Translations under genes and position numbers: made by a program
NCBI RefSeq assembly: GCF_008831285.2
Contig: NC_045138.2
Coordinates: 36,573,115 to 36,633,114 of the forward strand
Source of the DNA: Nymphaea colorata
Lineage: Eukaryota > Streptophyta > Magnoliopsida > Nymphaeales > Nymphaeaceae
Direction: 5' to 3'
Length of the DNA: 60,000 nt
In this document: positions 36,815 to 50,389 of the stretch, piece by piece
How positions within the stretch are numbered: the stretch's first letter is position 1
Layout: each line of letters opens with the position of its first letter
Notes under the pieces: generated by a model
What the model saw: the letters and a program-made list of their open reading frames with translations, nothing else
The model's database searches: none
What the model was told of the DNA's origin: nothing

Positions 36815-38221
36815 CTCATTGTTAACGTAATCTTAAAGGGTTACACAGCTAAATCGTGCTTAAATTTCAACTCTAGTCCTTTTTATCTTTTTCCAATGGG
36901 CAAGTTGAGTTAATCGGATCATGGCCGATCAAAGTGCGATCTTGGGTAATCCACATTATATCGTCTATGTTAAACTCTCTCTCTCTCTCCCCACACAAAC
37001 GAAATAAAATCCATATGTGACAGAAAAAAATGAATAAAATATATAAATTATAAAATCAGATGAACAAATAAAAATCCACAAACTCTCTCTTTCCTTCTCT
37101 CTAAATGACCCCAAGTCCCTAGCAGATATACCACAACAAAAAATAAAGCAGCAAAAATCCTCTCTCTCTCTCTCTGTCTACACACACAAACAAATGCCTA
37201 AAATCTACACAATGCATATTATGAAAATTAATCAGTTAATGAAGAAAACTTAATCAAACAGTTACAATAAAAAGAATTAATGAATGAAAAACTTAAAACT
37301 TTGCTCAATCTGTTAATGAACAAAACAATAAATGTTTGGCCTAGGGCGAGGATCAATGGACATTTTATGGCGAATTGAGTTATGGACGCCAGTGAATGGG
37401 TCATAACCCTCTCTTTAGTGAGAGCCCTCAACCACCATACACATACAGTCCTTCAACCATTTGGCCACTACAAATACATGGAGCTGTCTAAAGATTCTTT
37501 CACCCGTGTAGCCATCCAGCCTACTATACACGCAACTCGAGCCGAGGATGGAGGAATCCTTATTTTCTATAGAAGATATGGATTCTTCTACACTTCTGCT
37601 TTATATATACATAGAAAATAAAGATTCCTCCACCTTCAAGTTGCTTGTCTAAAAGGCCTCGAGTTTTAACATTTGAATAATTGATTTTAATAGATCTTAT
37701 TTTTCTCTTTTATCCAAGTAGCTTGATATTTACCGATATATATGTGGTTGAACATGCAAAAGGCCAATGACACCGTGCCTTAATCATTAATTCAATATTA
37801 ATTATTTCAATGCAATAGCAATATCTACTATATGGGTTACCTTTGAAATTAGTAGGTCTATATAACTTAAAGGTAGCCGATCGTAGGATGAACAAATCTG
37901 CTGATTGTGCTGATTGTGCTTGTAATATTTCCGTTAATGACAAATATAGAGATGCGCTCCTAAAGGGCGTTTCATGGCATGAATATTTGTTTCATATAAT
38001 TTTTTTTTTTTAAAAAAGACAATTTACCATCAATAAAAAATTTGGCCCATGACTTGCCCAGATTTCATTTCGTCTACATTAAGTCTTGAATACTATTATT
38101 TCAATGTAAAGTTCGGTTTCAGTTTTTGGGAAAAAAAGAGTTGTTATTGTCTATAAGATGACGACGCTCTCTAAATATATAATAGGCCATCGTCCAGAGA
38201 CAAATTATGTTCCACCATAAT
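36815..38221 (-). repeat. Long repeat arm a, second copy
   Basis: Same as 20,574-21,987 with scattered one-base deletions. Confidence 0.75.
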
Positions 38222-38298
38222 AGAGTCGAAGAGAGTCGAAGCCCTCATTCTCTTTCCAGAGTACCAACTCTATTTTTCTGGATGGTTCTATTCTTTGT

Positions 38299-38518
38299 AC
38301 GAAGCATATGTCGGGACTCCAAGTGCTCAATCTCTCCGGCTGCGCTGGACTTCTTCCTCGATCATTGCAGTGATACCTTTAAGAACAGATCAAGTTAAAA
38401 GAGACCCAAAAGCAATATAGTAACTTCACGCAGCAGGAGATTCCGATCATAAGTTTTAGCATTATTAGGGCCTCCCTTCAATTGCTCAATTCCAATTTAG
38501 TACGAACCTGAAATGGAT
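38299..38518 (-). pseudogene. Inverted F-box fragment, second copy
   Basis: Same as 22,068-22,283: a reversed intron-2/exon-3 piece of the F-box gene. Confidence 0.75.
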
Positions 38519-39396
38519 TATAAATTGCTCTATGGACTTTGAGCAGGCCCGACGCCAAATGGTAATCAGACTTTTACCAAGAATCTTCCTTCTGCAGGGA
38601 CGACACCAAAACTTTTTAATGAGACTGCTGTTCTTTGTTGAGCGGAAAATGTCTTAAATCTGCTGAAACATACTGCAAATCTTTGTTTGCTTTCTTTTGG
38701 AATATATTACAAAACTTTTGTGTACTACATATATTTTCAAATTAAAGGTTTCAGGCACTACTTATAAGATTTCTCCACCAAAACAGGACCACTCTGAAAC
38801 TAGGAAACGGTTTTGAGAGGAATCAATTTCGTTGATCTGTTGCAGCGTCGGAGCAAATGAAAGTAAGAGTCTCCTCGTTATAATGTGATTGCAGGAAAAT
38901 AACTAATGCCAACTTGAGGGGCATAGTTCAAGCGAGTGGGCTGTGACACATACTAGATTATACAATATGTTCCAGTTTGATCCATGGAAAAACAATGTTG
39001 TTAACTTAAATGTCATAATGCAAAACGATATGTTAAGCCGAGCGATGCATACTAAGGTGAAGTGATGCGTAAACATCACGACCAAAATTTGGTTAATAAT
39101 CTAAGAAGCAATATCAATTCAAAGCACATGATATAAAAATTTTCCTAATGAATTCAAACCACATAAATTGAAAGAAAGATATATGAGGAACGCATTATCT
39201 TCAAGGCATTTGATTTGATAGAATATGGAAAAATGAGTCTCATACAGAGAATTTTTCTTCCAAAAAACGTTGGATAAGTACATCAAAGTTCCTAATAGTT
39301 ATAAAATTTGTCTAGTACAATTTAAAAAGAAAAATTCAAAGTAGACAAATTTTGGAAGCTTATTCAGAATCATCATATCATGTTCATTTCTGCATC

Positions 39397-40357
39397 ATCT
39401 TGACTCGAGTATGATTTCATTAGCTCGAGCTCGACTCGGCTCGTGTTCTTAAAACTCGAACTCGGCTCTACTTGACCTCGAGGCTCGCCCAGCCAATTCA
39501 TTTAATTCAAAAAGTATTTTATATAACTTTAGCAATCTAATCACTTGCATACCTATTTGGGCAATCTACTTTTATAGATAATTTTATGAAACGTATTTTA
39601 TATAATTCTTTCATAAGCTTAACCGACTTTAACCAAGCCAAACACACTTAACTTAAGCTCGACTTGTTTAGGTGTCTGGTTCAAGTCAAATTACAAGTGA
39701 TTTCGAGTCGAGCTCCGGTTAGCCAGATTCGTTAAACAGCCCTAGCTCGATAGTCGCATCCATCGGCCCATATGCATCCTGATTTCAAGACTTATTATGG
39801 TGGAACATAATTTGTCTCTTAACTAGTCGGACTGATTGTATTACCTTGGCCTTTATATATTTAGAGAGCGTCGTCTTCTTATAGACAATAACAACTCTTT
39901 TTTTTTTCCCCCCAAAAACTAAAACCGGAACTTTACATTGAAAATAATAGTATTCAAGACTTAATGTAGACTAAATGAATTCTGGGCAAATCATGGGTTG
40001 CTTTTTATCGATGGTAAATTGTCTTCCTTTTTTATTTTATTTTATTTTATATGGAACAAATATTACATGCCATGAAACGCCCTTTAAGAGCGCATCTCTA
40101 TATCTGCCATTAACGGAAATATACAATCACAATTAGCAGATTTGTTCATCCTACGATCGGCTACCTTTAAGGTATCTAGACCTACTAATTTCAAAGGTAC
40201 CCCATATAGTAGATATTGCTATTGCAATGAAATAATTAATATTGAATTAATGATGGTCCATCAATATGGTTGGACACTAACTCCATTGAGATTGACTTGC
40301 TTGTATTGTAGAGTTTGAGTAAAGGCACGGTGTCATTGGCCTCTTCCTTGTTCCAAT

Positions 40358-40409
<52 letters not shown>

Positions 40410-41228
40410 TGGTAAACATCAAGGCACTTGGATAAAAGAGAAAAATCAGATTTATTAAAATTAATTATTCAAATGGTGTTTTACAACTTGAGGCCTATTA
40501 GACAAGCAACTTGAACGTGGAGAAATCTTTATTTTCTATGTATATATTTAGCCGGAGTGTAGAAAAATCCGTATCTTTTATAGAAAATATGGATTTCTCC
40601 ACCATCAGGCTAGGGTTGTGTATTAGTAGGCTGGATGGCTACATGGGTGGACTAATCTTTATACAGCTCCATGTATTAGTAGTGGCTAGATGGTTGGAGG
40701 ACTCCAATGTCTTATATTTTTTTATATCGACATGCGTATATATGTATGCGTATGGTATATATGTATGCGTATGGTGGTTGAGAGTTCTTACTAGACAAAG
40801 GGTTATGGCCCATTCACTGGCGTCCACAGCTCAATCCGCCATAAAATGTACATTGATCCTTGCCCTTGGCCTAACATTTATTGTTTTGTAGTGTTTTGTT
40901 CATTAACATATTGAACTAAGTTTTAAGTTTCCCATAGATTAATTTTTTTATTGTGGCTGTTTGATTAAGCTTTCTTCATTAACTGATTGAATTTTCATAC
41001 TACGCAGTGTGTAGATTTTAGGAATTTGTTTGTGTGTAGAGAGAGAGAGAGAGGATTTTTGCTGCTTTATTTTTGTTGTGGTATATATGTTAGGGACTTA
41101 GGGTCATTTAGAGAGAAGGAAAGAGAGAGTGTGTGTGTGGATTTTTATTGGTTCATCTGATTTTATAATTTGTACATTTTATTATTTTTTTTCTGTCCCA
41201 TACGGATTTTATCATATGTCGTTTGTGT

Positions 41229-41273
<45 letters not shown>

Positions 41274-41474
41274 AACATAGACGATATAATGTTGATCATT
41301 TCTTCGCCATGTCTTGATCGGACCATGTACGTCGGATACTGAACCCAAAGATCGCACTTTGATCGGCCATTATCTGATTAACTCAACTTGCCAATTGGAA
41401 AAAAGACAAAAGAGTTGAAATTTAGGCATGATTTAGCTGTGTAGCCCATAAGATTACGTTAACAATGAGGACAA
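39397..41474 (+). repeat. Long repeat arm b, second copy
   Basis: Same as 23,172-25,257, including the (CA)n(TA)n tract and the (GA)n tract near 41,231-41,270. Confidence 0.75.
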
Positions 41475-42095
41475 GAATTATCTGCTGCACAACATGGTAG
41501 TGTTTTGAATCTGGAAATGTCCATATCTAGAAAAGTATCGAAGATAAACAAATATGTGTTCCAACAAACTACGTACAAATATCTTAAGGGATTTGTTGGA
41601 ATCGACAGTGGGTGCATGTAAAAAGGTAGAAAAATCGGCATGGTTGCCACACGAGATTATCACAATGACGAAGTTGCAGCATTAGAAAGTGAGATGTTAT
41701 TAGAAAGTGCCGTAAATGAATTGGATGCAGATTTCACTTGTTTAGAGCCTATTCATTCTTGGGTCTGGAACTAAATTTGATTGGATTTGATAATTCATGC
41801 ATTTTATAAAGAGATTTGATTCGGATCGAGATCCAAAATCAAGTTTGACCAAGTTAGTTAAATGTACATGAGGTCAAACTGAATTTCTCATGTTTAATTG
41901 TTATAAATTAAGTCCAAAATAATAGACAAATTTATGAAAATAAGGCAAGACTTGGAAACTAGTAATAAGTAATGGACGATGAAATTGAATCACCCTGTTT
42001 CTTGAAGGAGTGCAGACGCACTACTTTTTATTGTGCACTCAACTCTTAATGACAGATACAGAGATGCCCTCTTAAGGGGTTAATGACAGGCGCTA

Positions 42096-43364
42096 CTTCC
42101 CACATTGCATGGATTAAGAACCTCGTTTTTAAAAACTAGTTTTCAGAAAACCTTTTTTTTTTTTTAGTGCGTCATCCAAACTACTAATTACTAAACTAGG
42201 TTAGACAAGGGTCTCCAAACACCTCCAAACTTAACTGGCATTAAAGAAAGGTAAACACAAATGAAGAAAGTATATATTAATGACAAGACACGAAGATATA
42301 ACCCCTCGACTATTTTCTTCAAACATTTCAATTCAGTAACATTTTATACCACACACTTCACGCAAGCAAAGGTGTTATAAAATGTGTTTTAACAGGGACG
42401 TCATACCACCAAACTGTGTACGATACATGTTGTTATACATGGACAAAATATTAATGTGAATGATATTTATAACACCTTTGGATGAAAACATCAAACGTCA
42501 TCTAAATTTCATTCACATTATATTTGTATTTTGTGAATGAAAACATCAAACGTCACCTAAAGGTGTTAGTCTCGTTTTCAGCCCGGTTCCGACAACATTG
42601 GACCAGGCGCTTGCGGCGTTCGCCTACTTTGATAGGCAACGCATTGCAAGCAAATAGAGTGTCAGTTTGTTCCTATTAGAGTCATGAGCTTGTTGTAGTC
42701 GGTCCGCGTCCTTGCAGGGTTCGTTCTTCGAGCCCTGCTGATCCCTTCCCCCTCTCCCCCAGGGACCTACCGTATGGAGTATAGCCAAGTGGTCAGGTTT
42801 TTGGTACCGGCATGCAAAGGTTCCAATCCTTTGACTCAAGATTATGTACACCCGATCGGATCTGTCAATAGCGAGCTGACGACTACAGGGGAAGCGGCTG
42901 ACTGCAGCTTAAAGGTGACGTTTGATGTTTTCATTCACAAAATATAATGTGAATGAAATTTAGGTGACGTTTGATGTTTTCATCCAAAGGTGTTATAAAT
43001 ACCATTCACATTAATATTTTGTCCATGTATAACAACATGTATCGTACACAGTTTGGTGGTATGACGTCCCTGTTACAACACATTTTATAACACCTTTGCT
43101 GCGTGAAGTGTGTGGTATAAAATGTTACTGAATTGAAATGTTTGAAGAAAATAGTCGAGGGTTATATCTTCGTGTCTTGTCATTAATATATACTTTCTTC
43201 ATTTGTGTTTACCTTTCTTTAATGCCAGTTAAGTTTGGAGGTGTTTGGGTGAGACCCTTGTCTAACCTAGTTTAGTAATTACTAGTTTGGATGACGCACT
43301 AAAAAAAATGGTTTTCTGAAAACTAGTTTTTAAAGCGAGGTTTTTAATCCATGCACGGTGGGGA
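42096..43364. mobile_element. Hairpin transposon, second copy
   Basis: Same as 25,880-27,150. The loop is about 42,559-42,913. The two copies differ at only a few positions, much less than the two arms differ from each other, so the copies separated very recently or not at all. Confidence 0.8.
42775..42840 (+). pseudogene. trnQ-UUG: Mitochondrial-type tRNA-Gln remnant, second copy
   Basis: Identical in reading to 26,559-26,624, with the same shortened D-arm and broken acceptor stem. Confidence 0.7.
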
Positions 43365-46300
43365 CCTTAGATTAATTAATCTAATTAATTAATGTAATTG
43401 AGTGCAAAAACCATGCATGAAGGTAATGAAGAACAAAAACCATTAAAGTAATTGAGTGCGTCATATGTAAATTGGCAGTGAACCACTTGACTAACTTGAT
43501 TAATGTGAACGAGTACAACTTTTGCTTTTAACTTTGAAAAGTGACTACTAGGTAACTCTATGCGTGGGTAACAGTTGATGTTGATATCCTGACAAGTAAA
43601 TGAATGGTCACGGTGTATAGCAAAACCAGAGCGTGACTTGATCATCTGATTCATGACAAAAACATGCTAGAGAAAGAACAACTAAAGCATAAGTCCCAAG
43701 AAAAGTGAATCGACGAAGACGATCTTGACGATCTTACAGAAAGAGGAGGAAAATCAGAAGAAACCTCGTACAGAAGATAGGGTTAAAAAAAACAAGCAAA
43801 AAGGAAGGGAAATCAGGCGCTCGACCCGAAAATAACTGACATTATCAACCTCGCACACGTCCGCCACAATATTTGAATTATCATCGGCCTGGCTTTTCTG
43901 TTTCACAGTCAAGCGGAATGACCTCGCCATTTCCTCGCTTCTGCGAGAAACGAGTCAGATCAATTCCCGACTCGAAAGACAGTGATGATTGGCGGACTGA
44001 ACAAGTTTGGGGAGAAGAGGATTCCACGGTCACTTTGAACGTAGAGAAGCCGGAATAATCTCTCTCGCTCCTCTTTCGCTGCTTTTCCTCTTTCCCGCGC
44101 TGTAGAAACCAAACGCTACGCCTCAGATTGATTGCTATTGGTGGGTGGTGAACACCTTTTATATGAATACGGAGGAACCCAAACCGCCTTTCCCGCTTTG
44201 AATTATCGTCGGACAGGTTATGCACGGGGTTTATCTGTTTCACCGTCAACGGAATGAGCTTGCCGTTTCCTCGCTTCTGCAAAGACAACCTGCAAGAAAA
44301 AAATTGGATGACCGTGAGATCAGAGGAATAAGAAAAAAATAACCGGAAGAAAAAATTCGGATGACCGTGAGATTCAGGCCGCCGGAGAAGGGTGGATTGC
44401 TGTCATCCTTCCTCACCTAGCACTGACCCCTAATCTCTCTACAAGTTTAGCACAGTGTAATCTGTTTATTGATGTTGTGTTCTATATTTTTTTTTTCTTA
44501 AGTATTTACGCCTTTATACTATTTTTAGTCTTTCTCTTCTTTTGATATTTTTATTTTTAATTATTTTTAAAATTTTAAAAATATTTTTTTTATCAAATTC
44601 GATTCGCAAAGGATTCCAATGCCAATTGGATTTACCGAATTTCTGAACCATTTGGCTTTAAGATTCTATTCATAAATAAAGTTGCTACAAAGATAATGAA
44701 TAACCACGAGTCAGAAACCAGTTATTCATAACATTAAATGCATACTCAACCGTTACAGGCCTGTCCTACCTTTTGTTTACAAAGTTAAATAAACGAAGAG
44801 TTCCAGCCAAATTGTTGTTACGACTAGCAAACCAGGCGCATCCTCCTGTCCATGATCAACCAGTTCGGCTTGATAATTTCAGGCATTATTAGATCTAAAG
44901 AAATAAGCATGTCCAACTATCAAACAATGTGCCAGTCAGAATAATAAATTTCATGGCTGCATGGAGCAACAATGCAATTGCAAAAGAAATTTCAACATCT
45001 GTGAAATTTACAGTCATATGTAGATCATGGATGTACGGAGACGTATAATAGAAACCACAATTAATGTGCCCATAAGGGACTAGTTGTCTTGAACCCGAAC
45101 ACGATTTCCCTTCCTCGACCTGTCAACAATAGCGAACACTTCAGGTATAATGCAGATAAAGATAGTAGCAGAAGGCAGGTCATAGAGTTGGAGCAAGAAA
45201 TCTACTTCCATGTTTGACAACCAAGCCAGACAATAAATGAACACCATGCAAGCAAATTCTGTGTGTGGGTGAAAATGAAATTCACACTAATATGGATCCT
45301 TGGCACATCACAATTTTATGGATTCCTGAGTAAGTCTACCTGCACATGCTTCATGTTTACATAAAATACCCTTCTTTTGGCTTGCAAAAAAGAGATACCT
45401 TCAACAAAGTTGCCAGCCGGAAGACCATTTGGTCCTCTGTATATTCTCTAAAAGAAAAAAGTTGGATAACGTGCTTATCACAAAAACAATGAGCAGAAAA
45501 AATTATGATGTTTAATAGATGACAATTACAAACACCTCAACAGGAAAATATTAATCCAAAGGACCCAGCTTGGTTAGATCCTCCTTGGTTTGGCAGAAAA
45601 AATACATAAAAGCAAAAGCTTTGAAGGGCCAACAATACTTCCCAATATGCTCAAAGAGCGTTTCTCTCCCTAAGTGCATTGTTTATATGTGTAACCCGGA
45701 GCCGAATGCGCTTCTCGGAATCAATAAACCTTTTCGCTTTCAATCAGTGAAACAAATAAAATCCATATGGGGATCCCACCAACAAGATCAATCTGTCCAA
45801 TTGTAATCCGCAAAACCGTCGTTTCCAACTCATGTCCGACATTTGGTTCCAACACATGGTGTCTCATATCGGCTTGTATTAAGCTATTTTCTATTTTTCA
45901 GTTAATTAATTATTAGCTTAGAATGTTTAATAACACGAAAGCCGTAAATGAAATCAATATCGTTTTGCATGAAGAGAACACTGCTTTCAGACCCAAATAC
46001 TTTTTCCCCAATGATTCAAGTAATTGGTCAACGATACACACTACTTGATCTAGAACCAAAATGGGATGGCTGCCCAATGAGGATTACAGCTTCTCTTCCT
46101 TTTCAAGATCTTTGGAATTCTTGTTCTTAAATAGTCAAAGGGAAGAAGTCATTCCCTATCCAATTATAGATTATTTAGTTTGAGCAAGTGAAGCTTATAG
46201 ATGCAACTCAAATTATATCAAATTATCCAACCGCCTTCTCTCCGTGCGTTCTTTTTACACGAATATTAAAAATACCTTCTGACACTGCTCTTCTGCCTTC

Positions 46301-46451
46301 AAGCAAGCAGCGGGCCAGTGGCCAGCCAAGAGGTTCGCTTTTATTGAGTGTTGGGAGCATGTGATCATAACAGCTTGGAGGTAAAAAAAGAAAAAATAAA
46401 TGGTGTTACTTGAGCAAATGTTACCGTCATTATTGACAAGTATATAAAACT
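43365..46451. other. Unassigned region, second copy of 27,151-30,223
   Basis: No recognised gene. It carries the same internally repeated open frame (- strand, 43,881-44,288) and the same AT-rich stretch. It supplies bases missing from copy 1 after about 28.3 kb. Confidence 0.5.
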
Positions 46452-47560
46452 TCGCCATGATGTGTAATCAAAATTTTAGAATTGTTTATGATGTCCTTAT
46501 GTATATGATTTTTAACACCAACCTGGAATCGCAACTCTTTTTAGAACTTGACCATGATGTGTAATTGCAAATTTTGAATTGCTTATGATGTAGTTATGTA
46601 TATGAGTCTTGTACATTAAACACCAAACTGGAATCGCAACTCTTTTTCGCTGTTTGTTTTTTCACTATACTCCATGTAGTTAATGCATAAAGAGGTTGTT
46701 AGGGGTAGGCGTTTTTTTTTTCATTATTTTTAATCAGTTGCTTAACCATTCTAAAAAAATCTATGCAGAAATGAACATGATTTTGAATAAGCTGCCAAAA
46801 TTTGTCTACTTTGATTTTTTTTTTTTAATTTTATTAGACAAATTTTATAACTATTACGAATTTTGATGTACTTATCCAATGTTTTTTGGATGAAAAGTTC
46901 TCTCTATGAGACCCGTTTTTCGTATTCTATCAAATCAAATGCCTTGAAGATAATGTGTTCCTCATATATGTTTCTTTCGATTTATGTGGTTTGAATTCAT
47001 TTTAGGAAAATTTTTATATCATGTGATTTGAATTGATATTGTTTCGTAGATTATTAACCAAATTTTGGCCGTGCTGTTTACGCATCACTTCACCTTAGTA
47101 TGCATCGCCTCGGCTTAACATATTGTTTTGCCTAATCACATTTAAGTTAACAACATTGTTTTTCCCATGGATCAAACTGGAACACATTCTATAATGTAGT
47201 ATCAATGTGTCACGGCCCACTCGTTTGAACAATGCCCCTCAAGTTGGCATTAGTTCTTTTCCTGCAATCACATTATAGCGATGAGACTCTTTTAACTTTC
47301 ATTTGCTCCAATGCTGCAACAGATCAATGAAAATTGATTCCTCTCAAAACCGTTTCCTAGTTTCAGAGCAATCCTGTTTTGGTGGAGAAATCTTACAAGT
47401 AGTGCCCTGAAGTCTTTAATTTGAAAATATATGTAGTACACTAAAGTTTTGCAATATATTCCAAAAGAAAGCAAACGAAGAATTTGCAGTATATATCGGC
47501 AGATTTAATACATTTTCCGGTCGATCACCGATGGAAACAGTATTGTGGCTGGGCCTTGCT
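46452..47560. repeat. Second copy of the tandem repeat and of the reversed 22,390-23,167 block
   Basis: 46,452-46,648 is the two-copy ~95-bp tandem. About 46,770-47,545 corresponds to 30,530-31,296 and is the fuller version. Confidence 0.7.
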
Positions 47561-48242
47561 AGCCTGAACAATAAAGCTCGATAGGAAAACCCATCATTTT
47601 ACCTTCTCTTTTAGCTTTTAAGCTTTTTAATTAGAAAAAAGTCGGCATGCATTCCTGAGGCGTACGCCTCAACACAAAGCGCAATTTGTGGTGAAGCGCG
47701 CACCTTTCCTAGGTGGGTAAGATGTGCCCTCACACGTCAGCTAGGAAGCCTTTTCTTGCAAAATCGCATTGAGGCGTACGCTTCGTACGCCTTTTGCAAC
47801 ACTGCATCCATTAACCCACAAAAGGCATAGTTCCCGTTGATGAAATCTCTCACATCCTCCCGCAGGGTTTGCATCGGTTGGACTTCACATCCAATTGCTT
47901 GAAATTCATACTGATTGGATTATTCACTAGAAGCACTGATGCACAGATGTGATTGCACATAAATTGCATGATCCTCAGTGTCACTTTTTTTCTAAGAGCA
48001 GGTAGCTGCTGCTGTTTGGTTGAGCTTAGCCGGATATATGTATGTTCAGACGGGTTTCTTCTGTAAGAGATGATAATTCAACAAATCTAAAATTTTATTT
48101 AAATGAATTACAACCTGCATTATTTTGGGACTAATGATCAACATCCACAACATTAAAGATTTGGTTATAAAATGAACATCTAAAAAATCCATAAAAGGGA
48201 ATGTAAGTTTATATTAAACATCGTCTAAAATTCGGGTGTATG

Positions 48243-49606
48243 GAATATGGATGACTTATCTAGTGAGATGTTCCTTGCAAACGCATTCTGAAGGATGAAC
48301 TCTGTGGTATAACAAAACGGTTTTCTTCTTTAAAATTTCTTTTTAGGAGCTTATAATTTTACTCTTCATGGTGCCTCAGAAAAATAACAAAACGATCAAT
48401 GTGTCTAAAAATGCAAAACATCAAAACCCGGATTAGCGTGTGAACAGACAGGAGACCGAAGAGTTGTTAATTGGGATTTTTGAAACTTGGCTGAATTTTT
48501 GACAAGAACCTTCTCATTTGCTGCAAACTACTACCCCGTAAAAGCAACACTCTGACATATTGTAGGGACATTTGCTTTTGTTCTTCAGTTGGAATTAGCC
48601 AAGAAAGTTGTGCCTTCATGTGTAGCAAATTCTAGGAAACAATATCTAATATTTAAAAAGGTGGCATGTCGTCTGAACTCCTTGAATCATATATCATCAA
48701 GGGCAGGGGAAGGGCAATAGTATCATCTGTCATAGACATGCAACTTAAACCCAAATATTTTATAAGACAGGCGAAGTAAAGTCGAGGATTGCGGCCAGTG
48801 CGCATCCCACAGACACAATTGGCTTCATCGTTTCTGTTACCCAATTTCTTTTTCCTCTCTCTATTTGCTGGCTGGCCTTCCAAATTGCAATCAATAGATG
48901 TGTTCCCGAGTTCCTCTGGTTGAAACGATTAACGAGCTGCGGCCAATTAATACTACTGGGACTATGATGCAATCTGCTAATTCTTTGCAGCGTCATCACA
49001 CCATCTGATTAAAAAAAAAAAATCGTAAAAGACATTTAATGACAATGCGTTGGCCATTGACGGCCCCAGTTAAGAAGAGACTCGATCTGCGGATTCCGCA
49101 CAGCTTTCAAAAACAAAAAGGGATTTGGAAGCATGTGGGAGATGAGAACCAACTAAGGCAGACGAAAAACACATCTTCTTTCCTTCTTAGAATAGACCAG
49201 TATAGAATAGATCCAGCTTAGGCACGAGTTGGATGGAATGTTCTAACTTACGCATTTCATTTGTTTGTCTGAAGGCTCTGCTTCTTGGAATCATGCTTCT
49301 TCTGCCTTATCAATATGTCTTGGTGTCCTGTTATGATGCTGAACTGAGCTATGATTGCCACACTGATACATTCCATGTTTTGAGTTTTCATATAATCCAT
49401 TTACCGTAGCAGGTTCGTCCTAAATTGGAATTCGGCAATTGAAGCGAGGCCATAATAATGCTAAAACTGACGATAGGAATCTCCTACTGCGTGAAGTTGC
49501 TATATTGCTTATGGGTCTCTTTTAACTTGCTCTGTTCTTAAAGGTATCCACTGCGTTGATCGAGGAAGAAGTCCAGCCAGAGAGATTGAGAGCTCCTCTA
49601 CGTTTT
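48243..49606 (+). pseudogene. F-box gene fragment block C (better-quality view of block B)
   Basis: Exon-2-like piece at 49,323-49,378, retained intron-2-like sequence at about 49,425-49,500 and exon-3-like piece at 49,544-49,606. Where block B has one-base losses, this copy agrees with the independent block A. Frames are broken and exons 1, 4 and 5 are absent, so it is non-functional. Confidence 0.8.
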
Positions 49607-49770
49607 GAAGTCCCGACATATGCTTAGTACAGAGTGAGCGATGCCAAGCTTGCGAACGATCATTGGAAGAGGAAACTGGCGCAACTTGCGAGTGGTAGGG
49701 GTAGATGTAGTTGGGGTCTTCATCCTAGCAATGAAACATAAATTCAGCGTTGGATTTGAATGGACCTAAG

Positions 49771-49939
49771 CAGTGGCGGAGCCAGAGCAGTCCCTTGGAT
49801 CTGGGTAGGGCCAAACTAAATTTAAATCTAAAAATACATAGAGTGATTAAAAAATAATTTTTTTTTCAATGTAAATTTTTTTTTTTCATTTTGCCAGGGT
49901 GGGGCCATGGCCTAGGCGCCCCCCCTCCCTCCGCCCCTG
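49771..49939 (+). mobile_element. hAT-like MITE, second copy
   Basis: Same as 33,486-33,652, with CAGTGGCGGAGCCAG at the left and CCTCCGCCCCTG at the right and the same flanking 8-mers. Confidence 0.6.
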
Positions 49940-50389
49940 GACCTGACCTAACTTCAGTTACATAAAGCAGCCCCACGAAACCTGAGTTACTACCTTATCG
50001 CTAATTTAAAATTTGTTAATTATATATTTAATGTTTCTTAAAAAAAAAAATTGGCAAGCTCGTCTAACCGCCCCATCAGTTGTGGCAACTGAATGTGCGT
50101 GGTAGTGGTAGCCTCTTGACCGAGAGTTGGCTGGCAAGAGGGTTCACTAATAAAGAGAAATGATGTGGGATTCCTTCTTGGGCATTGTGACAGATGAGCA
50201 AGTCCTCAAGGGTCCACCTACTCTCTCCTTCCGTCCACTGGACTCTCCCACCTGATGCCGTTCTCCTGACAACATCAACCTGATCCAACTAAATGGTCCA
50301 GTATCAACTTAATATATTACTGTTCATGAGCGAGTTCTATCTCGGTGTGGTCAGTTTGAAATAGGCTCAAGTGTCTTGAATGAAACTCG

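Larger units (their letters stand above)
35906..50386. repeat. Copy 2 of the ~14.4-kb duplication (right of the gap)
   Basis: Follows 19,648-34,098 in order and orientation. Net deletions relative to copy 1 are confined to the first few kb (offset falls from 16,254 to about 16,219 by 40.5 kb). After about 44 kb this copy is the more complete one. It alone continues into unique sequence beyond 50,386. Confidence 0.9.

Noticed and set aside
19648-50386. LTR retrotransposon with giant direct repeats, or a satellite array
   Set aside because: No gag, protease, reverse transcriptase or integrase frames. The repeated unit contains several unrelated smaller repeats, and the second copy starts at an N gap.
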